Both the position numbers and the translations under genes were made by a program. DNA of 64,000 nt from the NCBI GenBank assembly GCA_963662375.2, contig CAXXRP010000002.1:19312-83311 (forward strand), given 5' to 3'. The notes beneath the pieces are model-generated. The model was given only the letters and a program-made list of their open reading frames with translations, did no database searches and was not told where the DNA came from. The stretch is from UBA11612 sp963662375 (GTDB taxonomy: Bacteria; Pseudomonadota; Alphaproteobacteria; Rhodospirillales; Rhodospirillaceae). Shown here piece after piece: positions 55,858 through 64,000 of this stretch (positions are counted from its first letter, which is position 1; each line of letters starts with the position of its first letter).

Positions 55858-57687
55858 TTGCGCATTCTTGGTCTTTCCGCGTTCTATCACGACAGCGCCG
55901 CCGCGCTAATCGAGGATGGACGAATTGTCGCCGCCGCCCAGGAAGAGCGGTTCACACGTAAGAAACATGATGCCCGTATGCCGCGCCATGCTGTAAATTC
56001 GTGCCTAAAACTTGCCGGCGTAGAGTTGAGCGACGTGGATGTCGTCGCATTCTATGAAAAACCCTTCGTCAAATTCGAGCGCCTGCTGGAAACCTACGCG
56101 GCCATGGCGCCCGTGGGGTTTACTTCGTTCAGGCAAGCCGTGCCGCTCTGGATCAAGGAAAAGTTGTTCCAAAAGGACCTGCTGGCCCGAGAACTCAAGA
56201 GCGTGGCGCCCGATGAGAATTGGGCCGATAAACTGGTGTTCTCTGAACATCATTTGAGCCACGCGGCCTCGGCGTTTTTTCCATCACCTTTCGAGAATGC
56301 CGCAGTGCTGACCATGGACGGCGTCGGCGAGTGGACAACGACGTCACTGGCTTTTGGGTCTGGTTCTGAGCTAGAGATTCAGAAGGAAATTCACTTTCCC
56401 CATTCACTGGGTCTGCTGTACTCCGCTTTTACTTACTACACCGGCTTTAAGGTGAATTCCGGCGAGTACAAGGTCATGGGTCTGGCACCGTACGGCGCCC
56501 CGCGCTTCGCGGGAAAGATTTACGATAACCTGATGGATTTAAAAGCGGACGGAACATTCCGGCTGGACCAGCGCTATTTCAATTACTGCACCGGCCTAAC
56601 CATGACTAGCGAGCGGTTTCATGATCTGTTTGGCGCTCCGCCGCGCAAACCGAATGAGCCGCTAACTCAATTTCACATGGACTTGGCCGCATCTGTGCAG
56701 ACTGCGGTGGCAGAGGCCGTGTTGCGGCTGGCGCGGAGCGTAAAGGCGGAGACGGGTGCTAAGAACCTCTGCCTGGCCGGGGGCGTGGCGCTGAACTGCG
56801 TGGCCAACGGCAAGATCTTGAGGGAAGGCATTTTCGAAAATCTGTGGATACAGCCGGCGGCAGGAGACGCGGGCGGAGCATTGGGCGCGGCGTTGGCCGC
56901 CTATCACATTCAGTGCGGCGGACCGAGGACCGTGCCGGTATCCGGCGATGCCATGGCCGGATCCTTGCTGGGGCCACTTTATAACCAGGGAGATATCGAG
57001 CACCGACTTAAGGCAGCCGGGGCCGTGTTCACGGTATACGACGAGGCCGCGCTAGTGTCCAAGACCGCAGCGGCCCTGGCGGCAAACCAAGCAGTTGGCT
57101 GGTTTCAAGGGCGCATGGAATTCGGGCCGCGCGCCTTGGGGGCGCGGTCCATCATAGCCAATCCGGCGTCACCGGACATGCAAAGTACATTGAACCTAAA
57201 GGTGAAATACCGCGAAAGTTTCCGGCCCTTCGCTCCCGCTGTGCTGCGCGAAGACGTATCTGAGTGGTTCGATCTAGCATGCGAAAGCCCGTACATGCTG
57301 CTTGTTGCGAGCGTGCGCGGCGACAAGCGTTTGCCGGTGTATAAAGATACCAAATTCGGCATTGAGAAACTCAATGTGGCGCGCTCACAAATCCCGGCGG
57401 TCACCCACGTCGACTACTCGGCGCGGGTGCAGACTGTGACCGCGGATATCAACCCGCGATTTCATGCCCTTCTTTCGCAGTTCAAGTCGTTGACCGGGAT
57501 TCCCGTGCTGGTGAACACCAGTTTCAATGTCCGCAGCGAGCCGATTGTTTGTACACCTGAAGACGCGTTCCGGTGCTTTATGGCGACGGAATTGGATCTT
57601 CTGGTGATCGGGGATTGTATCCTGAGAAAAGAAGATCAGGACACCGCGTTTAGGCGGGACTACTCGGACACGTTTGAGTTAGATTGA
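55858..57687 (+). CDS. O-carbamoyltransferase (NodU/CmcH family)
   Basis: 609 residues from TTG 55858. N-terminal Kae1-like domain (RILGLSAFYHDSAAALIEDG, metal ligands in SEHHLSHAASAFFPSPF) and C-terminal YrdC-like domain (FQGRMEFGPRALGARSIIAN). Uses carbamoyl phosphate, made by the carB pathway, to carbamoylate a hydroxyl of an unidentified sugar or metabolite. Third gene of the SxtJ-DUF5989 operon. Confidence 0.94.
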   Translation: MRILGLSAFYHDSAAALIEDGRIVAAAQEERFTRKKHDARMPRHAVNSCLKLAGVELSDVDVVAFYEKPFVKFERLLETYAAMAPVGFTSFRQAVPLWIKEKLFQKDLLARELKSVAPDENWADKLVFSEHHLSHAASAFFPSPFENAAVLTMDGVGEWTTTSLAFGSGSELEIQKEIHFPHSLGLLYSAFTYYTGFKVNSGEYKVMGLAPYGAPRFAGKIYDNLMDLKADGTFRLDQRYFNYCTGLTMTSERFHDLFGAPPRKPNEPLTQFHMDLAASVQTAVAEAVLRLARSVKAETGAKNLCLAGGVALNCVANGKILREGIFENLWIQPAAGDAGGALGAALAAYHIQCGGPRTVPVSGDAMAGSLLGPLYNQGDIEHRLKAAGAVFTVYDEAALVSKTAAALAANQAVGWFQGRMEFGPRALGARSIIANPASPDMQSTLNLKVKYRESFRPFAPAVLREDVSEWFDLACESPYMLLVASVRGDKRLPVYKDTKFGIEKLNVARSQIPAVTHVDYSARVQTVTADINPRFHALLSQFKSLTGIPVLVNTSFNVRSEPIVCTPEDAFRCFMATELDLLVIGDCILRKEDQDTAFRRDYSDTFELD

Positions 57688-57736
57688 AAGAGCCTTAGCT
57701 GATTTTTCTTTGACGGCGGAGCGATGGAACCTGCGG

Positions 57737-57847
57737 TCACTGGGTAAGAGTCAAACCCGAAGGATTGCGCGAAATTGAACGAAGACGAGCCCAGACGACC
57801 ACACGGCGGATAACTCGGGAATCATCGACAATCAGGCACCGTTTCAT
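57737..57847 (-). pseudogene. CheY-like receiver, 5' remnant
   Basis: ATG 57847 overlaps the chpT stop (ATGA). MKRCLIVDDSRVIRRV is the first strand and acidic pocket of a CheY-type receiver; the next 20 residues are unrelated and it stops at 57737. The phosphorylation site and most of the domain are missing. In relatives chpT is followed by chemotaxis genes, so this looks like the breakpoint of a che-operon deletion. Confidence 0.8.
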
Positions 57848-58509
57848 GAAAGAGGTGCGGCAAACGTCGCCGTCAACTTTACGCCTTGTGGGGCATCGGC
57901 AAGCTCGAACGTACCGCCCAGGGCGCGCACCAACTGTCCAGTGATATACCCTTGAACGGTTTTCACCGTGACCGGATGCTCGCCTGTGCCTAGGACCGCA
58001 CTTTGCATATCCTCTCGCCATGTATGCGCTCGCTCAGCACTGCCGGCGACGTCGATCACAATTGTCAACAGAGAACCGCCCGCATGCACGGCGAGCGATA
58101 AAGTCCGGCAGCCAGGTTGCATCTCTAAGCCAAGGAGACAAAGATTGAGCAAAACTTGGTTAACTCCCGCGCCGAGAGCGTCCCTGGCCGCTGACAACTC
58201 GTCCGCGGCGGGCCAGCCGACTGCCGCCTTTCCGCCGGCGCCGGCTGTCGCATCAAGATATCCGTCCAGCAAGCCCCTGAGATCTTCAGCTGGCCCGTTG
58301 GCGATACCCAAAGCCGCCCGCAGGAACCTCAGCTTGCGGGCTGCCGCCGCCGAGCTGTCGCCAATTAATGCGAGGGTCTCCTCATCGGCCTGGGCGGGGT
58401 CGTCGCCGATAAGCTCTACGCCGGCAGCGACCGCACCGACAGGCCCGGCCATGTCATGGCAAAGCCGGGTGCATAGGAGTTGCGCCAATTCCAGGTCTGT
58501 TTCGACCAT
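57844..58509 (-). CDS. chpT: Histidine phosphotransferase ChpT
   Basis: 221 residues. DHp-like helix with His18 in LCTRLCHDMAGPVGAVAAGV, then a degenerate HATPase-like domain without ATP-binding boxes. Passes phosphate from CckA to CtrA and CpdR. Intact, beside the truncated cheY-like gene. Confidence 0.93.
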   Translation of the reverse strand: MVETDLELAQLLCTRLCHDMAGPVGAVAAGVELIGDDPAQADEETLALIGDSSAAAARKLRFLRAALGIANGPAEDLRGLLDGYLDATAGAGGKAAVGWPAADELSAARDALGAGVNQVLLNLCLLGLEMQPGCRTLSLAVHAGGSLLTIVIDVAGSAERAHTWREDMQSAVLGTGEHPVTVKTVQGYITGQLVRALGGTFELADAPQGVKLTATFAAPLS

Positions 58510-58641
58510 TTCTCCCGTCCTGATTTGACTCAGGTTCCCAAACCGGTGTAGCGGAGAAGCTTAGCAGGGGGAGCCGCGCCAGCCAAACCCGTTAATAGGG
58601 GAAAACTGTGGTCTTACAGTACGATAACGCGGAGAAATGCC

Positions 58642-58836
58642 GTGGACTTTGAACTGGTTCCGGGGGCCCTGGTACGCAATCCTGCGCAGCCCGACTGGGG
58701 ATTGGGGCAAGTCCAATCGGCTATCGGCAACCGCGTCACAGTGAATTTCGAGCACATGGGTAAGATGACGCTCAACGTGGCTGTCGTGGCTTTAGAGACT
58801 GTGGACGATGCGCCCACCGGTGGAGACCAGTCTTAA
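58642..58836 (+). CDS. DUF3553 protein
   Basis: 64 residues from GTG 58642 with GGAG 7 nt upstream. VRNPAQPDWGLGQVQSAIGN and VNFEHMGKMTLN mark the small SH3-like DUF3553 domain, also found at the end of some helicases. Role unknown; often near moaA-type genes. Confidence 0.85.
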   Translation: MDFELVPGALVRNPAQPDWGLGQVQSAIGNRVTVNFEHMGKMTLNVAVVALETVDDAPTGGDQS

Positions 58837-58939
58837 TGGGATGCATGGACACTTGGATGCTGTGGTAGTGTGCTTATATTTTGGCATATGACACGCTATC
58901 CGATACGATAACGTCTTCCTCGAAATTACCGGCTTTCTC

Positions 58940-59929
58940 ATGATCGATCCCTTCGGCCGTGCCATCACATACCTACGAGTCTCCGTAACCGACCGTTGCG
59001 ACCTGCGGTGCGTATATTGTATGGCCGAGGACATGACCTTTCTACCTAAGGCCGAGCTGCTTTCACTTGAGGAATTAGACAGGGTTTGCAGCGCATTCGT
59101 GAACTTAGGCGTCCGTAAACTACGTATCACTGGCGGGGAACCTTTGGTGCGAAAAAATGTTATGAGCCTTTTCGAAAGCCTCGCGCGCCACTTGAAATCC
59201 GGCGTCTTAGAGGAACTCACACTCACAACCAACGGCAACAATTTGGCAGCGCATGCGGAGTCTCTGCGGGCGGTGGGCGTACGGCGGGTGAACATCTCTC
59301 TCGACTCATTAGATGCCACGCGCTTCAAGGCTATCACACGCCGGGGTGATCACGGAAAAGTCATGGACGGCATTCGTGCCGCTAAGGCGGCCGGCCTTAA
59401 AGTCAAGATCAACACGGTCGCCCTACGTGGGATCAATGAAGAAGAGTTGAGCGATTTGGTTGCCTGGTGCGGCGCTGAAGGCTTCGACCTAGTCTTCATC
59501 GAAACAATGCCAATGGGCGATATTGATGGTGATCGCACGGATCAATACCTACCGCTGTCGCAGGTGCGGTCCGAACTTGCTCAGCGTTGGACGTTGAAGC
59601 CTATCCTTGACAACACCGGCGGTCCGGCGCGGTATTCTCGCTGCGAGGAGACCGGTGGGCGCTTGGGATTTATTACGCCCATGACCCACAACTTCTGCGA
59701 ATCTTGCAATCGGGTGCGCCTAACATGCACGGGTACGCTTTATATGTGCCTTGGCCAGGACGACGCAGCGGACTTGCGAACGCCGATGCGCGCCAGCGAG
59801 GGGAATGAACTTCTCAGCGAAGCGATCCGGGAAGCTGTCACCCGTAAACCCAAGGGGCATGATTTCATCATAGACCGGCGCCACAATAAGCCAGCCGTGA
59901 ACCGCCATATGAGTGTCACCGGCGGTTAA
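58940..59929 (+). CDS. moaA: GTP 3',8-cyclase MoaA
   Basis: Radical SAM enzyme starting molybdopterin synthesis. 329 residues. First cluster CDLRCVYC (Cys20, 24, 27); second cluster near the C-terminus in NFCESCNRVRLTCTG; GGEPLVRK SAM motif. Intact. No other moa genes in the window. Confidence 0.96.
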   Translation: MIDPFGRAITYLRVSVTDRCDLRCVYCMAEDMTFLPKAELLSLEELDRVCSAFVNLGVRKLRITGGEPLVRKNVMSLFESLARHLKSGVLEELTLTTNGNNLAAHAESLRAVGVRRVNISLDSLDATRFKAITRRGDHGKVMDGIRAAKAAGLKVKINTVALRGINEEELSDLVAWCGAEGFDLVFIETMPMGDIDGDRTDQYLPLSQVRSELAQRWTLKPILDNTGGPARYSRCEETGGRLGFITPMTHNFCESCNRVRLTCTGTLYMCLGQDDAADLRTPMRASEGNELLSEAIREAVTRKPKGHDFIIDRRHNKPAVNRHMSVTGG

Positions 59930-60040
59930 CACCGACCCACCGAGTTCATTTAAAACTGTGTCCAATGCCGAGGTAGCTTGGCAAGACCACTGGTGTATAC
60001 TCGCGCGCTAACTGGACACTTGATAACATAGAGCAATTCC

Positions 60041-60808
60041 ATGAGCTACTCACGCGTCGCTTTCGTTGCCGCAGATTTACCGCCGGCTCAAGAAGCGCTA
60101 AACACGTTGGCCAAAGTTTACGGCCAGAATGATACAAGCGATGCTGATGTCATCGTTGCCTTGGGCGGCGACGGCTTCATGCTGCAGGCCCTTCATGTTC
60201 ACATGGATAAGAAAATTCCTATTTTCGGTATGCATCGGGGAACCATCGGCTTTTTGATGAATCAATATGAGGAGCAAGGCCTATTTAAGCGTCTAAATCA
60301 GGCGGAGAAGACGGTTTTTCATCCTCTACGAATGACCGCGCTAACCGAAGACGGTATTAGCCACGATGCTCTTGCCGTCAACGAAGTCTCAATGTTGCGT
60401 CAAACACGGCAGGCCGCGCAGATTAAAATATATATCGATGGCCGCGAGCGGATGAGCGAGATGGTCTGCGACGGAGCACTGGTATGCACCCCCGCAGGCT
60501 CCAGTGCTTACAACCTATCCGTACATGGACCGGTTTTACCAATTGGCGCGAACGTTCTCGCGCTAACGCCAATCAGCGCGTTTCGCCCGAGACGATGGCG
60601 GGGCGCCATACTTCCGCATACGGCCACGGTTCGTTTCGTGATTCTGAATCCTGGCAAACGCCCCGTCAGCGCAGTGGCGGACCGCGACGAGGTGCGCGAC
60701 GTCATTGAGGTAACTGTACGGGAAGACCGGTCCATCGGTATGCAAATGTTGTTCGACCCTGAACACAACCTGGAAGAACGTATCGTCGCGGAGCAATTCC
60801 AGCCTTAA
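60041..60808 (+). CDS. nadK: NAD kinase
   Basis: Makes NADP from NAD and ATP. 255 residues; VIVALGGDGFMLQAL carries the catalytic GGDG, and NEVSMLRQ, TPAGSSAYNLSVHGPV follow as in the family. ATG 60041. Not linked to the nad operon of this window. Confidence 0.96.
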   Translation: MSYSRVAFVAADLPPAQEALNTLAKVYGQNDTSDADVIVALGGDGFMLQALHVHMDKKIPIFGMHRGTIGFLMNQYEEQGLFKRLNQAEKTVFHPLRMTALTEDGISHDALAVNEVSMLRQTRQAAQIKIYIDGRERMSEMVCDGALVCTPAGSSAYNLSVHGPVLPIGANVLALTPISAFRPRRWRGAILPHTATVRFVILNPGKRPVSAVADRDEVRDVIEVTVREDRSIGMQMLFDPEHNLEERIVAEQFQP

Positions 60809-60826
60809 ATTCGGTGGTGAGAGAGA

Positions 60827-61714
60827 CTACCAGAAAAAGCCGGAAATTATTGCTGTCGGGTTGTAACCCTCAGCAGCAGCCAACGCCGATGCCTTCTCTG
60901 GATCAGCCAGCTGGCCATATGCGACACCCAAAGCCTCCGCATGAATGCCACCTGTGCACCAAATGGACGGCATACCCGCAGCGGCAGCGCCTTTCACGTC
61001 GGTTTCGAGTGCGTCGCCCACCACGGCAATACGCATGACGTTGGCGACACCAAGACGCTTCGCGGCCAAGGCGTAGATGGCGGGATCAGGTTTGCCGCGG
61101 TACGCGACAGTGCCCCCCAACGCAACATATCTGCGCGCAATTGCACCAGCGCAAGTAATGGGCCTGCCGCCGCGAATGACGACCAGGTCTGGATTCGCAC
61201 AAACCATAGGCAGCGCCTTCATCCTCGCCGACGCTAGGATATCGACGTAGTCGTCCACCGAATGATCGAGTTCGACCGGCCCCGTATTCACGACGAAGTC
61301 TGCCGCCTCTACGGAGCCGACAATCTCAACGCCAGTATCATCGAAGATGCTTCGATCGCGCGCTGGCCCCAGATGGTAGGCCCTCATACCTAGGTCAGCG
61401 AAAAACGGGTCGGACCTCGCTATGAGTTCGTCGCGCGTTGCTTCACCCGAGGAAAACACTTCACCGTAGAGATCGCGATCAAGACCCATTTTGGTCATGG
61501 CGTCGACCAGGGAGTAGGCCCGTCGCGGAGCATTGGACAGCAATAGCGTTTTTTTTCCGGCGCCTTTTATCCTCCGCAACGTTTCAGCTGCTGGCGAATA
61601 CAAGCGTTCGCCATCGTGGACGAGCCCCCAAAGATCAAGGATGAACGCGTCAAAATGTTCAGCGATCTCCCCAATCCCGGAAATGGCGCGCAGCATTTCA
61701 TTCCCCGACGTCAT
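60827..61714 (-). CDS. HAD-superfamily phosphatase, class IIA (TIGR01459 type)
   Basis: 295 residues. Motif I FILDLWGLVHDG, motif II LLLSNAPRR, motif III region GKPDPAIYALAAKRLG, motif IV VVGDALETDVKGAAAAG. Cap between motifs II and III marks class IIA. Hydrolyses a small phosphoester; substrate unknown. Convergent with nadK (18 nt). Confidence 0.92.
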   Translation of the reverse strand: MTSGNEMLRAISGIGEIAEHFDAFILDLWGLVHDGERLYSPAAETLRRIKGAGKKTLLLSNAPRRAYSLVDAMTKMGLDRDLYGEVFSSGEATRDELIARSDPFFADLGMRAYHLGPARDRSIFDDTGVEIVGSVEAADFVVNTGPVELDHSVDDYVDILASARMKALPMVCANPDLVVIRGGRPITCAGAIARRYVALGGTVAYRGKPDPAIYALAAKRLGVANVMRIAVVGDALETDVKGAAAAGMPSIWCTGGIHAEALGVAYGQLADPEKASALAAAEGYNPTAIISGFFW

Positions 61715-61728
61715 GTACCTAGGCCAAA

Positions 61729-62806
61729 CTAGCTGCCCGCTAGATGATCCGCTCCAACAGCATCCGCTACCGCGGCGTAGCCGTCACGCTCTAATAACGC
61801 TGCCAAGTCACGCTTAATTCGCCTCAGAACAATCGGACCATCGAAAACCAGAGCGGTATATAGCTGAACAAGCGACACTCCCGCGCGGATTTTCTCATAC
61901 GCATCCGCGCCACTGCTCACGCCGCCCACGTCAACAAGCGGCATCTTACAGGCCGTCAACTCGTAAACACGGCGTAGCAGCCGGGCAGACGGCTCGAACA
62001 GGGGCGCCCACTTAGTCCGCCGGCTTCGGATCTCTCTGGTGATGCCAGAGAATCGGGGCAGGCGAGAGTGGTATTGGAAACAACCAAACCCATCTAATTA
62101 TTCATCCATAGCGATTTTGGCTATGTCGCTTACCTCGGAAGACTCAAGGTCGGGTGATATTTTCAGGAGAAGTGGGGGTGGATCGGTCACAATGGCTTTG
62201 TCCCCGCGCTGACCGAGCCAAGCGAATGATCTCAGGCAGGGACGCGACGCTTGGCAAAGCCCTAAGGCCCGGCGTATTGGGCGAGGAACATTTATCACAA
62301 GAAATCCGCGTAGGCCGCAAGGCCGCCCGCGAGCACTGCGTAATCTGCCGCGGCGTCCTCCGAATCTTTGTTTTGCCAAGGTTTACGCCCACGAGCCCTG
62401 CCGCCTTAACACGATTTTGCAGACGCGAGACAACAGTTGGGAGATCATTGTTGTTGAATCCATGCGATTGACGACGGCGCGATCAGCGCCAGCCGAAACA
62501 CGCGTGGCTGCGGGTTGCCAGCTGCGGCCTAGAGGTTACACCGCCAACCTCGACAAAACCAAAACCTACCTCCAGCGCCGCGTTAAAAGCTTCCGCGTTT
62601 TTATCGAACCCAGCGGCAAGGCTGACGGGATTGGGAAAAGTCTTCCCCCACACAACCACGCTCAGGCTCGGGGCATTCCCGGACGGTAGAAAAAATGCCC
62701 GAGCGATCCCGGTCCGAAGTGCCGCCAGCGCCAACCCATGAGCTCGCTCGGCATCCAACACGCGCAGGGCGGGCTCGACCAACCGGTAAATGTCAGGTAT
62801 GTGCAA
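61729..62806 (-). pseudogene. pyrD: Dihydroorotate dehydrogenase (quinone), multiply broken
   Basis: Fourth step of pyrimidine synthesis. TTG 62806 (GGGGAG upstream) starts LHIPDIYRLVEPALRVLDAE and is open to 62483 (NPVSLAAGFDKNAEAFNAAL, FGFVEVGGVTSRPQ). The rest lies in several frames: RLQNRVKAAGLVGVNLGKTK, FLVINVSSPNTPGLRAL, LLLKISPDL then SDIAKIAMDE followed by TAA, SNTTLACPDSLASPER, and LVDVGGVSSGADAYEKIRAG to the stop at 61729. I count at least four frameshifts plus an in-frame TAA. A class 2 PyrD of about 355 residues, inactivated. Confidence 0.88.
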
Positions 62807-63021
62807 GTCGGCTCCCCATCCATCCTCGAGATTGTGCGGGGACGATACACCTCATGCGCCACCGTGAATAAGGCTGCAAATGGCTCCGACTAGCGCCTCA
62901 GGTATGGCAAAATCTGAAGGCGAATGATCTCGGCGCCACTCCCCCACACGGTAGCGAAACACCTAAAATCTAAGCATCTTTAGCGCCAAAGCCCGGTAGT
63001 GTCCTAATTTGATCTTCAGCG

Positions 63022-63329
63022 CTACGAATGGGCTGATCGATGCTCTGCTACGATAGCCCCCCGCACGGCATCTTGAGGGCCTCTAATCCCGCCTAGATGC
63101 AGCACAGCAAAGAACCGCCGTTTGTTGCTTCCCTCGATGGGCGATGACCACGCATAGGCAATGGTGTGGCGCTGGGGTGGTCATCAAGATTGAAGATGTG
63201 GACGATCCCTTCCCACACGGTCTGGCCCTCGTATGTCTCCTTGACGGGGACCGAACCGGCAGGCGTGGCTGTGCCGCCATGCTGACCTTCAATCGCATGT
63301 TTCAATTGGTCAATATCAGATTCGGGCAT
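63022..63329 (-). pseudogene. Unknown small gene with one frameshift
   Basis: ATG 63329 (AGGTAGGG upstream): MPESDIDQLKHAIEGQHGGT, VPVKETYEGQTVWEGIVHIF, LDDHPSAT; then, one base out near 63165, AYAWSSPIEGSNKRRFFAVL HLGGIRGPQDAVRGAIVAEH in the next frame to TAG 63022. A 102-codon protein; no family recognised. Confidence 0.55.
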
Positions 63330-63466
63330 CGCCCTACCTAATAAGGGATTCCAAACTGGCAACCTACCTGTTACACTGGCGGTTGCCACTCCCTAGAGGG
63401 CTAGTCTAGAGAAGTGGCCTAACCGCCGGTACGGTTTTTTCATGCGGTCTTTCCGCATAGAGGCAC

Positions 63467-63643
63467 CTATCCTTCCTCCGGGCTCCTCCCGGCTTTGAGG
63501 TAGCGGTCGCCAGCCGCCAACATTCTATAGGACACAGTGTCATCTGTGGTCCTGCTTGTTTGATGACCCTTGTCAGGTTCCGCATTCGTGACCACGAGAT
63601 CGACCACATCGTCTCCTGTGACATAGATTTGCGACACATTCAT
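63467..63643 (-). CDS. Small hypothetical protein
   Basis: 58 residues from ATG 63643: MNVSQIYVTGDDVVDLVVTN, then DDTVSYRMLAAGDRYLKAGR. Composition looks protein-like and the strand matches neighbours, but there is no family and no clear ribosome site. Low confidence. Confidence 0.35.
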   Translation of the reverse strand: MNVSQIYVTGDDVVDLVVTNAEPDKGHQTSRTTDDTVSYRMLAAGDRYLKAGRSPEEG

Positions 63644-64000
63644 CGCGAAGGTCTTGAACCATCGAGCACGTGGCCGGCAGGCCATCCTTCGTCAACAGTG
63701 GGTATCTTCCGCAAGAGCGCCTTTAGGAGTGGGGTCGAGGACAAGCTCATCGCCATCATCACCCACCCGCACCCGCACCCGCACCCGCCCCGCACCCGCA
63801 CCCGCACCCGCACCCGCACCCGCACCCGCACCCGCACCCGTTTTCCCATTGGGGTTTCTGTTAGTGGTTCTGGGGTTAATGGAGCGGAAGAAGCGGGCTT
63901 TATAAAGCGCCAGTTGCAGAGTCTATAAATCCGGCAAAATGAGCTGACTTCGTGAATGTCTGTCGAGCCCCGTATCTTCTGTTTTGGGGGAACTCCAAGG
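63644..64000. other. 3' end of window without recognised gene
   Basis: Contains the hexanucleotide repeat and otherwise no coding frame I can support. The open frames here are repeat-derived Pro-Ala, Thr-Arg or His-Pro runs. Confidence 0.55.
63765..63840. repeat. ACCCGC hexanucleotide tandem repeat
   Basis: About 12 units of CCCGCA with one irregular unit (CGCCCC) near 63787-63791. Because the unit is 6 nt, all frames stay open through it, creating false open frames on both strands. Confidence 0.92.

Noticed and set aside
63765..63840. CRISPR array
   Set aside because: Simple 6-nt tandem repeat with no spacers; no cas genes.
63560..63928. Open frames encoding Thr-Arg or Pro-Ala repeats
   Set aside because: Artefact of the 6-nt repeat, which cannot create stops.

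Overview
The window is a chromosomal segment of an alphaproteobacterium, probably Rhodospirillales-like. The evidence is a complete CckA-ChpT-CtrA phosphorelay, the alaS-recA pair, a GAAC-N7-GAAC SOS box before recA, a TTAA-N7-TTAA CtrA box, a NadQ/NrtR-type NAD regulator beside nadA-nadC, and flagellar genes in alphaproteobacterial arrangements. I see no tRNA, rRNA, CRISPR array, transposase or prophage.

Layout. 1-9.7 kb: carB (5' end outside the window), greA, an Lrp-family regulator, trxB, a decayed LysR regulator, an aspartate aminotransferase and uvrB. 9.7-16.1 kb: pssA-psd phospholipid genes, a LysM envelope protein, a membrane protein and three c-type cytochromes. 16.3-25.4 kb: a LOG-family protein, icd, a Cys-rich unknown, a frameshifted crcB, a MacAB-like exporter operon and a MoxR/VWA pair. 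25.5-28.6 kb: an accessory island with a DNA methyltransferase-HNH fusion (frameshifted), several small unknown genes including a tandem paralogous pair with near-identical leaders, and a frameshifted phasin. 28.7-38.2 kb: alaS, recA, cckA and a ruined flagellar locus. 38.3-43.4 kb: acetate symporter, thioesterase, dksA and waaA. 43.4-46.9 kb: a graveyard of flgE, acyl-CoA synthetase, phosphotransferase and SnoaL remnants. 46.9-50.1 kb: nadC, nadA and their likely regulator. 50.4-58.5 kb: fliF, flhF, fliK-like, fliI and chemotaxis remnants interleaved with intact flhG, ctrA, chpT and an SxtJ/DUF5989/carbamoyltransferase module. 58.6-64 kb: DUF3553, moaA, nadK, a HAD phosphatase, a broken pyrD, small broken genes and a hexanucleotide repeat.

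The unifying story is a flagellum being lost. At least nine flagellar or chemotaxis genes are truncated, internally deleted, fused, frameshifted or stopped (flgB::flgC fusion, fliE, fliP, fliF, flhF, fliK-like, fliI, flgE, a cheY-like gene, perhaps fliO). The cell-cycle phosphorelay (cckA, chpT, ctrA) that usually controls flagellar genes is intact and retains a good CtrA box in the dead flagellar promoter region. Decay extends to accessory metabolism and, strikingly, to pyrD. Because many lesions are large deletions or in-frame stops, they cannot all be sequencing errors, although isolated one-base frameshifts (methyltransferase, phasin, crcB, the gene at 41.4 kb) could be.
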